From Formosa haliotis (lineage in GTDB: Bacteria > Bacteroidota > Bacteroidia > Flavobacteriales > Flavobacteriaceae), in NCBI RefSeq assembly GCF_001685485.1, contig NZ_BDEL01000001.1:2105501-2169500 (forward strand): DNA of 64,000 nt, written 5' to 3'. Positions within the stretch are counted from its first letter, which is position 1; each line of letters opens with the position of its first letter. This document shows, piece by piece, positions 56,411-64,000 of this stretch. Made by a program: the position numbers and the translations under genes. Under the pieces are notes generated by a model that did not search any database, was not told where the DNA came from, and worked only from the letters and a program-made list of their open reading frames with translations.

Positions 56411-56506
56411 TTGATAAGCGAAAAACTTATCAAAACTTAAAAGTGAGAAGTAAAAATATAAGTTTTGATTATGCCGCTAATATACAAAAGATTTTAAAAC
56501 GGCATA
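56411..56506. promoter_or_regulatory. Inverted-repeat-rich control region of the MFS-pgmB-GH65 operon
   Basis: Three inverted repeats are nested between lacI and the MFS gene: TTGATAAG at 56411-56418 with CTTATCAA at 56426-56433; ATCAAAACTTA at 56429-56439 with TAAGTTTTGAT at 56459-56469; and TATGCCG at 56470-56476 with CGGCATA at 56500-56506. They can serve as operators or form RNA hairpins past the lacI stop. The half-site TTGATAA recurs in the lacI-susC gap. Confidence 0.5.
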
Positions 56507-56515
56507 TTATTTTTT

Positions 56516-57556
56516 TTATTTGGTTGATTCTCTTTCGATTAATTCGGTTTCTATAACCACCGTTCTTACAGGTTCATCGTCCGTTTCACTCTCTAATTTT
56601 TCAATAAGAAGTCCAGCTGCAACTTCCCCAATTTTTTTACCATGCTGACTAATAGTTGTTAAGCTAGGCACGGCATGTTTAGATAGCACACCATCTGTAA
56701 ACCCTATAACTTGAAGATCTTCGGGAATGTTTTTACCCATTTTTCTTGCGACTTTCATAACTGTAATGGCATACAATTCGTTTACAGCAAACACACCATC
56801 AATTTCTGGGTTTAAGAGAAATAAGGTTTTAATTTCTTCCTCTAAAACATCTAGATGATCTTGAGATTCTAATTCATCGTGCACTTTCAAAATTAATTTC
56901 TCTTCTATATCTATATCCTTAGCCATTAATGCCTCTATATACCCTTGGGTACGCAAACGCCCTACACTTATATAATCTTCGGTTGTGATTATGGCTATAT
57001 GCTCACATTCATTTTTAATTAATTTATTTACGGCCTTTTTTGCTCCTTCTAAATCGTCTACAATGACTTTATCGCAACGCACATCGCTAACTATACGATC
57101 GAACATTACAATAGGCATACCTTGATTTATAATTTCGTTTAAATGATGAAAATCCTGCTGATGCAAAGTTTCTTTAGAAATAGACATAATAAAGCCGTCT
57201 ATACTACCACTAGCCAGCATTTCCATATTAAGAACTTCCTTGTCGAAAGACTCATTAGACAAACCGATAACCACATTGTATCCCCTTTTGTTAGCTACAC
57301 ATTCTATACCTTGAATTACTTTCGAAAAAAAATGATGAACAATTTCGGGAATAAGAATCCCTATAGTTCTAGTTTTCCTATTTTTTAAACTTAGAGCAAT
57401 ATTATTTGGTCTGTAATTATACATTTTTGCAAACGCCTGAATCTTCTCCTTAGTATCCCCGCTAATCTCCTTGCTATCCTTAAGCGCTTTAGATACGGTG
57501 CCAATAGATACATCTAATTCTTTTGCAATTTGCTTTAGTGTAATCTTTCTTTTCAT
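56516..57556 (-). CDS. LacI-family transcriptional regulator of the alpha-glucan locus
   Basis: The ATG at 57556 (346 residues) is preferred over a GTG at 57562. The N terminus is a helix-turn-helix, ITLKQIAKELDVSIGTVSKALKDS, followed by a hinge helix with NYRPNNIALSL. The rest is a periplasmic-binding-protein fold for the sugar ligand (TIGILIPEIVHHFFSKVIQGIE). It sits between the transporter operon and the divergent susC operon and most probably controls both. A PurR-type operator at 57669-57684 lies 113 bases upstream of its start. Confidence 0.94.
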   Translation of the reverse strand: MKRKITLKQIAKELDVSIGTVSKALKDSKEISGDTKEKIQAFAKMYNYRPNNIALSLKNRKTRTIGILIPEIVHHFFSKVIQGIECVANKRGYNVVIGLSNESFDKEVLNMEMLASGSIDGFIMSISKETLHQQDFHHLNEIINQGMPIVMFDRIVSDVRCDKVIVDDLEGAKKAVNKLIKNECEHIAIITTEDYISVGRLRTQGYIEALMAKDIDIEEKLILKVHDELESQDHLDVLEEEIKTLFLLNPEIDGVFAVNELYAITVMKVARKMGKNIPEDLQVIGFTDGVLSKHAVPSLTTISQHGKKIGEVAAGLLIEKLESETDDEPVRTVVIETELIERESTK

Positions 57557-57608
57557 TACCACTTTTTTGTATTTATGGTAAAGGTATTGGATAATTATAT
57601 AATTACCT

Positions 57609-57629
57609 AAATTATCATATTGATAATTT
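57609..57629. promoter_or_regulatory. Perfect palindrome upstream of lacI
   Basis: AAATTATCA at 57609-57617 and TGATAATTT at 57621-57629 form 9-bp arms around TAT, 53 bases before the lacI ATG. The TGATAA half-site is shared with the repeat in front of the MFS gene. It is a candidate autoregulatory site. Confidence 0.45.
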
Positions 57630-57668
57630 GAAGACTAATTATTATTCAAATTAAACAAAGTTACCAAC

Positions 57669-57684
57669 ACGCAAACGTTTTCGT
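57669..57684. promoter_or_regulatory. LacI/PurR-type operator between lacI and susC
   Basis: The 16 bases ACGCAAACGTTTTCGT match the well-known PurR box pattern (ANGCAANCGNTTNCNT) and contain the AAACGTTT core with the central CG that LacI-family dimers bend open. It lies about 118 bases before the susC start and 113 before lacI, between the divergent genes. Confidence 0.65.
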
Positions 57685-57801
57685 TAAGAATTTCGTAAAC
57701 CCAAAATCTCATTTAACATAAATTTTACATAATTTTATACACGAGAAGTAAGAATATAAACCAAACAAACAACTTTTAGATTTTTAACTAATTCGCATTG
57801 T

Positions 57802-60723
57802 ATGAAAACAATTTTAAACAGTTTATTACTAGCACTGTTTTTTGCTCCAACATTTTTAATGGCGCAAAATACTGTAACAGGTAATGTTTCTGAACAAGGA
57901 TCAAATTTACCCATACCTGGCGTAAATATTATTGTAAAAGGAACTGCTACTGGAGCAGCAACAGATTTCGATGGAAATTTTTCGCTTTCAGTAAATAACG
58001 GAGATGTTTTAGTATTCTCTTTTATTGGGTATACCACTCAAGAAATAACCTATACGGGACAACCTACCCTTTCGGTAAAATTAGCAGAAGATGCTGCTTT
58101 ACTTGATGAAGTGGTTGTTATTGGGTATGGTTCGGTAAGAAAGGAAGATGTTACCGGAGCCGCAGATTTAGTAACGTCAAAAGACTTTAACCAAGGTCCT
58201 ATAGTTAATGCTCCTCAGTTAATTCAGGGTAAAGTTGCAGGGGTTTCTGTAACCTCTTCTAGTGGAGCCCCTGGAGACGGACAGGAAATTAGAATTCGAG
58301 GAAACAGTTCGCTTTCTCTTAACAGCAACCCTTTAATCGTTTTAGACGGTATCCCGTTAGACCAAGGAGGAATTGCAGGATCTAGAAATCCGCTTAACAT
58401 GGTTAACCCTAACGATATTGAAAGCATGACCGTACTAAAAGATGCATCGGCAACTTCTATATACGGATCTCGTGCTGCAAACGGGGTAATTATTGTAACC
58501 ACAAAAAAAGGAAAAAGTTCAGACTTTAAATTCAACTTTAATACCCTTACCTCTGTAGGTACGCCTATTAATAAGGTAGATGTGTTAAATGCAGACGAAT
58601 TTAGACAAGTCGTTTCTACACTTCCTAGAACAGACGAAACAACTTTAGGGCTTTTAAAAAATAACAATACCGATTGGCAAGACGAAATTTATGGCAATGC
58701 TTATGGGCAAGACCATTCGTTTAGTGCCTTAGGTGCTGCTTTTGGTGTACCAATGAGAGCCTCTATCTCGTACACCGATTATGGCGGAATTTTAAAACGT
58801 GACAATTACAAAAGAACAACGGGGTCTATAAACTTAACTCCAAGTTTATTTAAAGATCATTTAAAAGTAGAATTAAATGCCAGAGGAAACTACACCGAAA
58901 ACTTTTTTGCTAATAGAGACGCCATCAGTTCTGCTAATGCATACGCTCCTACAGAAGCTGTTTACGACCCAAATTCACCTTTTGCAGGATATTCTTCTTG
59001 GACAGAAAACAGCGGACTGAAACCTACCTTGGCAGGTACAAACCCTGTAGCTTTATTAAACTTACAAGATGACGAATCGGAAGTAAGACGTTTTATTGGA
59101 AATGCCAAATTGGACTATCAATTACACTTTTTCGAAGACCTTACGGTAACAGTAAACATGGGACTTGACAAATCGAACAGCCATGGTCGTAAAATTGTAT
59201 CAGAATTTATGCCTACTACCGACCCAACATGGAACGGATCTAGAAACACGTATAGAAATGAAACAACAAACAAATTATTTGATGCCTATGCCACTTACAA
59301 CTCTACATTTAACGAAGTACACAACTTAACTGCTGTTTTAGGATATTCGTATCAATCTTTCGAGTACGATAATTATAGTTACGATAGTGAAGATGAAGAA
59401 AACAACGTGACTTACGAGTTTATTGACAAATCTAAAAACGTGTTACTATCTTACTTTGGAAGATTAAATTACGATTACGACGGTCGTTATTTGGTAACCG
59501 CTACCTTAAGAGCAGATGCGTCTTCAAAATTAAATCCGGATGATCGTTGGGGATATTTCCCTTCTGTTGCTTTAGCCTGGAACGTTCATAACGAAAGCTT
59601 TTTAAAAGACTCCTCGCTTAACGAATTAAAATTAAGAGTAGGTTACGGTGAAGTTGGTAACGTAAACGGTTTAGGAGATTATTTATTTTTAACACGCTAC
59701 ACCGGAAGTCAATCTAGTGCAAACTATCAATTTGGAAACAGCTTCTACCAAACCTACAGACCAGACCCTATAAATCCAGATTTACGTTGGGAAATTGGTA
59801 ACACTTTAAACGTGGGGATTGATTATAGTTTCTTAGACAGAAGAGTTTCTGGATCTTTAAATGCCTATATTAAACAAACTAAAGATTTAATAGCCTCGGC
59901 TACAGTAGATCCTTTTACAAATTTTGGAAGCCGTATTGAAAAGAATATTGGCGACATGGAAAACAGAGGTATAGAATTTGCCATAAATGTTATTCCTGTA
60001 AGAACCCAAGATTTTGAGTGGTCTATAAGCTATAACATTGCTGTAAACGATAATGAAATAACAAACCTTCCTTTCGACCAAGAAACAGGAGATATTAGTG
60101 GAGGAACGGGTAACAAAGTGCAAATTCACACAGAAGGTGAAGCGCCTTATAGCTACTTTGTGTTTGAACAAGTATACGATTCTAACGGAAAACCTATAGA
60201 AGGTGCCTATGTAGATAGAAACGGTGATAATGTAATTAACGACGAAGATAAATACATTTATAAAAATCCGTATGCAGATATATTAATGGGTTTAAACACC
60301 AATTTAAATTATAAAAACTGGGATTTATCTGTTATTACAAGAGCAAGCCTTGGCAATTATGCTTACAATAATATTGCTTCTTCTAACTCTTATTCAAACA
60401 ACATTATCCCTACAACAAATAACTTCCTAACAAATGTGCATTCTAGTTATTTAGATAATGGATTTGTGTTTCCTACCGATGAAAATTTTAGAAGCGATCA
60501 TTTTGTTCAAGACGCTTCATTCTTTAAAATTGACAACATTACTTTAGGTTACACGATAGATGATGCCTTTAAAGACACAAATATTAGAGTATATAGCTCC
60601 GTTCAAAATTTACTAACTGTAACAGATTACGACGGTTTAGACCCAGAAATTAATGGTGGTATAGATAACAATTTCTACCCAAGACCAAGAACATTTGTAT
60701 TAGGACTTAACGTTAGCTTTTAA
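57802..60723 (+). CDS. susC: SusC/RagA TonB-dependent outer membrane transporter
   Basis: The 973-residue protein has a signal peptide (residues 1-22), a carboxypeptidase-regulatory-like domain (TVTGNVSEQGSNLP...YTTQEITYTG), a TonB box DEVVVIGYG at residues 102-110, a plug domain with LIQGKVAGVSVTSSSG and IRIRGNSSL, and a 22-stranded barrel ending in FVLGLNVSF. It imports maltooligosaccharides across the outer membrane, powered by TonB. The susD gene starts ten bases later. Divergent from lacI, with a PurR-type operator in the gap. Confidence 0.95.
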   Translation: MKTILNSLLLALFFAPTFLMAQNTVTGNVSEQGSNLPIPGVNIIVKGTATGAATDFDGNFSLSVNNGDVLVFSFIGYTTQEITYTGQPTLSVKLAEDAALLDEVVVIGYGSVRKEDVTGAADLVTSKDFNQGPIVNAPQLIQGKVAGVSVTSSSGAPGDGQEIRIRGNSSLSLNSNPLIVLDGIPLDQGGIAGSRNPLNMVNPNDIESMTVLKDASATSIYGSRAANGVIIVTTKKGKSSDFKFNFNTLTSVGTPINKVDVLNADEFRQVVSTLPRTDETTLGLLKNNNTDWQDEIYGNAYGQDHSFSALGAAFGVPMRASISYTDYGGILKRDNYKRTTGSINLTPSLFKDHLKVELNARGNYTENFFANRDAISSANAYAPTEAVYDPNSPFAGYSSWTENSGLKPTLAGTNPVALLNLQDDESEVRRFIGNAKLDYQLHFFEDLTVTVNMGLDKSNSHGRKIVSEFMPTTDPTWNGSRNTYRNETTNKLFDAYATYNSTFNEVHNLTAVLGYSYQSFEYDNYSYDSEDEENNVTYEFIDKSKNVLLSYFGRLNYDYDGRYLVTATLRADASSKLNPDDRWGYFPSVALAWNVHNESFLKDSSLNELKLRVGYGEVGNVNGLGDYLFLTRYTGSQSSANYQFGNSFYQTYRPDPINPDLRWEIGNTLNVGIDYSFLDRRVSGSLNAYIKQTKDLIASATVDPFTNFGSRIEKNIGDMENRGIEFAINVIPVRTQDFEWSISYNIAVNDNEITNLPFDQETGDISGGTGNKVQIHTEGEAPYSYFVFEQVYDSNGKPIEGAYVDRNGDNVINDEDKYIYKNPYADILMGLNTNLNYKNWDLSVITRASLGNYAYNNIASSNSYSNNIIPTTNNFLTNVHSSYLDNGFVFPTDENFRSDHFVQDASFFKIDNITLGYTIDDAFKDTNIRVYSSVQNLLTVTDYDGLDPEINGGIDNNFYPRPRTFVLGLNVSF

Positions 60724-60733
60724 ACTTTGACTT

Positions 60734-62311
60734 ATGAAAAACATTATAAAAAAATTCATTCCTATTTTAACGATCTCCATCGCATTGGTTTCATGCCATG
60801 TCGATTTAAACCAAGATCCAATAGATCCAGATAGTTTTACAGAACAAGATGTATTTGCAAATACTACGGAAGCCAAAGGGGCTTTAGCAAAACTATATGC
60901 CAGTTTAGCCTTAACAGGACAAAACGGAGGCGACGATGGGTCTCCAGACATTAGCGATATTAACCAAGGGTTTTCGCAATACACACGTATGCTGTTTAAC
61001 CTTAACGAAATTACAACAGACCACGCCATTGTAGGTTGGGGAGACCCAGGATTACCAGATTTACACGGTATGTACTGGACAGCCAATAACGATTTTACTG
61101 GTGCCATGTATTTACGTTTAGCTCAAGAAGTTTCTTTTTGTAACTCATTTATCGCTAACGCATCTGCCTTAGAAGGTGAAGAGGCTCAAGTTTTTATTGC
61201 TGAAGCTAGATTTTTAAGAGCTTTTGCCTACTACAATCTAATTGATTTCTTTGGAGATGTACCTTTACTAACTCAAATTTCAACCGAGTTACCATCGCAA
61301 AGTAGTAGAACAGAAATTTTTGAATTTATAGAATCTGAATTATTAGATATTCAAGATGCATTACCGCAAAGCCAAGCTAATGAATACGGCCGAGTAGACC
61401 GTGTTGCTGCCTGGGCTTTATTATCAAGATTATATTTAAATGCTGAAGTGTGGACGGGCTTAGCGCGATTCGACGACTGTATCACCTACTCTAACGAGGT
61501 TATTAACTCATCTTACAGTTTAAACACTAATGATGTTAATGGTAATGGAACTGCATACGATGAATTATTCTTAGCAGACAATGATAGAAACGGTGCTCAA
61601 AACGAATTCATTTTCACTATTAATTTCGATGGAATTTCTTCTACCACTTATGGCGGAACAACATTTTTAATTCACGCAGCTGTTGGTGGTTCTATGGATC
61701 CTGCTGCCTATGGAATTAATGGTGGTTGGGGTGGAAACCGAGTTACCTCGGCACTAGTTAAAAAATTCCAAGCCAACGATAAACGTGCTATGTGGTATAC
61801 AGACGGGCAATCTTTAGAAATTACAAGTGTACCTACTTTTACAGATGGTTACGCTTGCGTTAAATTTAAAAACATAGATTCTAACGGTGAGCAAGGAAAC
61901 GACAAACGTGGTGATTTTACAGATCCAGATTTAGCGATTATGCGACTTCCAGAAATTTATCTTAATTATGCCGAAGCTACTTTACGTGGAGGAAACGGAA
62001 ATTTAACCACTGCTGTAACCTTAATAAATGCTCTTAGAACCCGTGCATTCGGAAATACTTCTGGTAATATCTCTACGGCTAACTTAGATCTAAATTTCGT
62101 TTTAGACGAACGCTCTAGAGAGTTATATTGGGAAGGACAAAGACGTACAGATTTAATCCGTTACAACTATTTCACTTCAGATAGTTATGTATGGCCATTT
62201 AAAGGAAATCAGCCAGATGGTACAGGGACAGATGCCTTTAGAACATTATTCCCTATACCTAACAATACCATTTTAATTAATCCGAACCTGGTTCAAAACC
62301 CTGGATACTAA
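60734..62311 (+). CDS. susD: SusD/RagB starch-binding lipoprotein
   Basis: The 525-residue protein has a lipobox TISIALVSCHVD, then the helical TPR core of SusD proteins (EARFLRAFAYYNLIDFFGDVPL) and the C-terminal family segment DERSRELYWEGQRRTDLIRY. It forms the lid of the SusC barrel and binds the glycan at the cell surface. The gene follows susC by ten bases and precedes the SusE-like gene by 17, a standard order. Confidence 0.95.
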   Translation: MKNIIKKFIPILTISIALVSCHVDLNQDPIDPDSFTEQDVFANTTEAKGALAKLYASLALTGQNGGDDGSPDISDINQGFSQYTRMLFNLNEITTDHAIVGWGDPGLPDLHGMYWTANNDFTGAMYLRLAQEVSFCNSFIANASALEGEEAQVFIAEARFLRAFAYYNLIDFFGDVPLLTQISTELPSQSSRTEIFEFIESELLDIQDALPQSQANEYGRVDRVAAWALLSRLYLNAEVWTGLARFDDCITYSNEVINSSYSLNTNDVNGNGTAYDELFLADNDRNGAQNEFIFTINFDGISSTTYGGTTFLIHAAVGGSMDPAAYGINGGWGGNRVTSALVKKFQANDKRAMWYTDGQSLEITSVPTFTDGYACVKFKNIDSNGEQGNDKRGDFTDPDLAIMRLPEIYLNYAEATLRGGNGNLTTAVTLINALRTRAFGNTSGNISTANLDLNFVLDERSRELYWEGQRRTDLIRYNYFTSDSYVWPFKGNQPDGTGTDAFRTLFPIPNNTILINPNLVQNPGY

Positions 62312-62328
62312 CATAAAAACACTCTAAT

Positions 62329-63645
62329 ATGAAAAATATAGTTTCAAAAATATTTAGTATAATGTTAGTTGTTTTGGCATTATACAGCTGTAGTACAGAC
62401 GACACAGTCACTGTACTAAACCCTGCGGCTACTACACAGCTTTCCGCGTCAGACAGCGATATTGTTCTTCTTAAAGAAAACGAAGGAACTCCAGCATTAA
62501 CCTTAACCTGGACAGATCCAGATTATGGTTATAATGCGATTCCAGAATATACTGTGTATATCGATGTTGCTGGAAATAATTTCCAAAATGCAGTTAAACG
62601 CGAAGTAGGTAACTCTTTAGAATATGCACCATTAACAGAACAACTTAATACCGTATTACAAACTCTAGAAATAGAACCTGAAACCGAAACAGCCTTAGAC
62701 ATTAAAGTAGAAGGTATTGTTGGTACGTTTGAAGTTGCTGCCGTATCTAACATTTCTACCATACAAGTTACTGGATATGCAAACGTTTTAGACTTATCGT
62801 CAGATTGGGGATTAGTTGGTAGTGCCACCGTAAATGGCTGGGACGGTCCAGATATGCCGTTTTATAAAACGAGCGATGCTAATATTTATGCAGCATATGT
62901 AACACTTACCGATGGTGAAATTAAAATTAGAAAAGACAATAGTTGGGATGTAAACTATGGTGATACAGGTGCCGATGGTACTTTAGAACCAGGTGGAGAT
63001 AATATTCTTGTTGATGCTGGTACTTACAAAGTAACTTTTAACGAAGGCACATTAACTTACAGCATAGAGCCTTACACATGGGGATTAGTAGGTAGTGCAA
63101 CCACAAACGGTTGGGATGGCCCAGATATGCCTCTTAGCTACGATCCTACATCAGATCAATGGCGTGCCATTGTTACGCTGACTGAAGGGGAAATGAAGTT
63201 TAGACAAAATAACGATTGGGCGTTTAATTACGGGGATACAGGTGCAGACGGGTCATTAGAAGATGGTGGAGACAACATCGCTGTTTCTGCTGGCAATTAT
63301 TTGGTAACCTTAAACCTAAACGATTTAACCTATACCCTAGAGCCTATTGAAAAATTATGGGGTCTTGTTGGAGATGCCACTCCTAATGGTTGGGACGGTC
63401 CAGACACCGTAATGAATTTAGATTATGCACAAGAAGGGGTTTGGTATTTAAACGATGTAACCCTTACTAACGGAGAAATGAAATTTAGAGCCAACAACGA
63501 CTGGGGTATTAATTATGGAGATGATGGTAACGATGGTACTCTTGAAGATGGTGGTGCCAACATTCCAATTACTGCGGGTAATTACAATATTGTTTTAAAC
63601 CTTTCAGACGCTAGTAACCCAACGTATACCCTTACTAAAAACTAA
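62329..63645 (+). CDS. SusE/F-like surface lipoprotein with three tandem modules
   Basis: The 438-residue protein has a lipobox LALYSCSTDD, a SusE-type N-terminal domain (residues about 25-150, with LTWTDPDYGYNAIPEYTVY), then three tandem modules of about 91 residues. They start at the Trp residues 160, 251 and 344 with WGLVG-AT-NGWDGPD, continue with a GE-K-R-NN-W-NYGD pattern and end in a short beta strand. Such modules bind starch in SusE and SusF of Bacteroides. Residues of modules 2 and 3 are closer to each other than to module 1. It would add surface affinity for alpha-glucan to the SusCD pair. Confidence 0.92.
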   Translation: MKNIVSKIFSIMLVVLALYSCSTDDTVTVLNPAATTQLSASDSDIVLLKENEGTPALTLTWTDPDYGYNAIPEYTVYIDVAGNNFQNAVKREVGNSLEYAPLTEQLNTVLQTLEIEPETETALDIKVEGIVGTFEVAAVSNISTIQVTGYANVLDLSSDWGLVGSATVNGWDGPDMPFYKTSDANIYAAYVTLTDGEIKIRKDNSWDVNYGDTGADGTLEPGGDNILVDAGTYKVTFNEGTLTYSIEPYTWGLVGSATTNGWDGPDMPLSYDPTSDQWRAIVTLTEGEMKFRQNNDWAFNYGDTGADGSLEDGGDNIAVSAGNYLVTLNLNDLTYTLEPIEKLWGLVGDATPNGWDGPDTVMNLDYAQEGVWYLNDVTLTNGEMKFRANNDWGINYGDDGNDGTLEDGGANIPITAGNYNIVLNLSDASNPTYTLTKN

Positions 63646-63651
63646 TTAGTT

Positions 63652-63810
63652 AAAAAGGGCTGTTTAAAAAGTTTTGTTTTCGTCAACCTGAGCTTCTGCT
63701 AGCCGAGAGGAACGGCAATTCTAGCTCTCATAAAATTGCTAATCAGAGCAATAAGATTCTGAACTAAATTCAGAACGACGGATTTAAATACTTTTCGGAC
63801 AGCCCTTTTT
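63652..63810. repeat. 159-base element bounded by 12-bp inverted repeats
   Basis: AAAAAGGGCTGT at 63652-63663 and ACAGCCCTTTTT at 63799-63810 are perfect inverted arms. Inside lie CGTCAACCTGAGC and GATTCTGAACTAAATTCAGA with ACGACG, the signature of the flavobacterial CGTC-xx-CTGA family repeat. As RNA the arms could form a long hairpin with a T run and end or weaken transcription between the SusE-like gene and the next one. Confidence 0.55.
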
Positions 63811-63829
63811 CTTTTTAATCTTAATTCTT

Positions 63830-64000
63830 ATGAAAAAACTTTACTTACATTTTTAATCATAATAATAACGCACTTTGGTTATGCTCAAATAACCACCAAT
63901 CCAAGCGCATTTAACGCTACAGATGCGGTTACTATAACGGTAGACATTTCGTCCGCTACCGGGTGTAATTCACTAAGTAATCCAACAAAAGTTTATATGC
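63830..64000 (+). pseudogene. Start of a secreted protein of the locus, with a frame break in the signal peptide
   Basis: The ATG at 63830 is followed by six A and hits a stop after eight codons. In the next frame a good signal peptide and mature start are read to the edge of the window: LLTFLIIIITHFGYAQ, then ITTNPSAFNATDAVTITVDI and SNPTKVYM. With one more A the ATG would join this frame as MKKTLLTFL. Thus a base seems lost in the A run at 63833-63838. The N-terminal pattern resembles the domain that precedes extracellular alpha-amylases at the same place in other flavobacterial starch loci; this is recollection. The gene runs out of the window. Confidence 0.65.

Overview
The window is a low-GC chromosomal segment of a member of the Bacteroidota, most likely a marine-type Flavobacteriaceae. 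The support is the SusC/SusD pair, lipoprotein-rich glycoside hydrolases, archaeal-type geranylgeranyl transferase, -7 boxes of the TAnnTTTG type, almost no Shine-Dalgarno sequences, and flavobacterial intergenic repeats. I see no tRNA, rRNA, CRISPR array, prophage or insertion sequence. The organism cannot be named more closely from the sequence alone.

Layout. (1) 1-4561, + strand: the end of an FAD oxidoreductase translationally coupled to a polytopic 4Fe-4S protein, then a DPM-like and a cellulose-synthase-like glycosyltransferase. (2) 4771-16138: meaB and a small HEPN-like protein on +, facing a long - strand operon (epimerase, carboxyltransferase, OadG, biotin carrier, OadB, CoA-transferase, MutA, MutB). 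Together these encode a succinate/propionate interconversion cycle with a Na+-pumping decarboxylase. (3) 16314-17687: a GT-C mannosyltransferase-like protein. (4) 17922-21814, - strand: polyamine operon with arginine decarboxylase, agmatinase, a deoxyhypusine-synthase-like protein lacking the expected catalytic lysine, and two small unknowns. (5) 22160-27984, - strand: an RsuA-type pseudouridine synthase without its catalytic Asp, then isoprenoid genes including a frameshifted mevalonate kinase, a DUF1697 protein and a BaiN-like flavoprotein. (6) 28777-38970, - strand: lipid and stress functions, and a redox block with hemerythrin, EgtD/EgtB, an OsmC fusion, two MsrA, MsrB and SelO.

(7) 39050-64000 is a large alpha-glucan utilisation locus. 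The - strand carries three tandem GH13 enzymes, GH31, a CE1-like esterase, a fourth GH13, GH97 (SusB), GH65 phosphorylase, beta-phosphoglucomutase, a maltose-type MFS transporter and a LacI regulator. The divergent + strand carries SusC, SusD, a SusE-like protein with three tandem modules, and the start of another secreted protein. Expected flow: starch or maltodextrin is bound and imported by SusCDE, cut at the surface and in the periplasm by the hydrolases, maltose enters the cytosol through the MFS carrier, and GH65 plus PgmB feed glucose and glucose-6-phosphate to glycolysis. A PurR-type palindrome lies between lacI and susC.

I did not find a clearly new multi-gene system. The strongest leads are the two enzymes that keep their fold but lost a catalytic residue, the complete Na+-coupled propionate cycle in one operon, the operator candidates, and two one-base losses in A/T runs that break otherwise intact genes.
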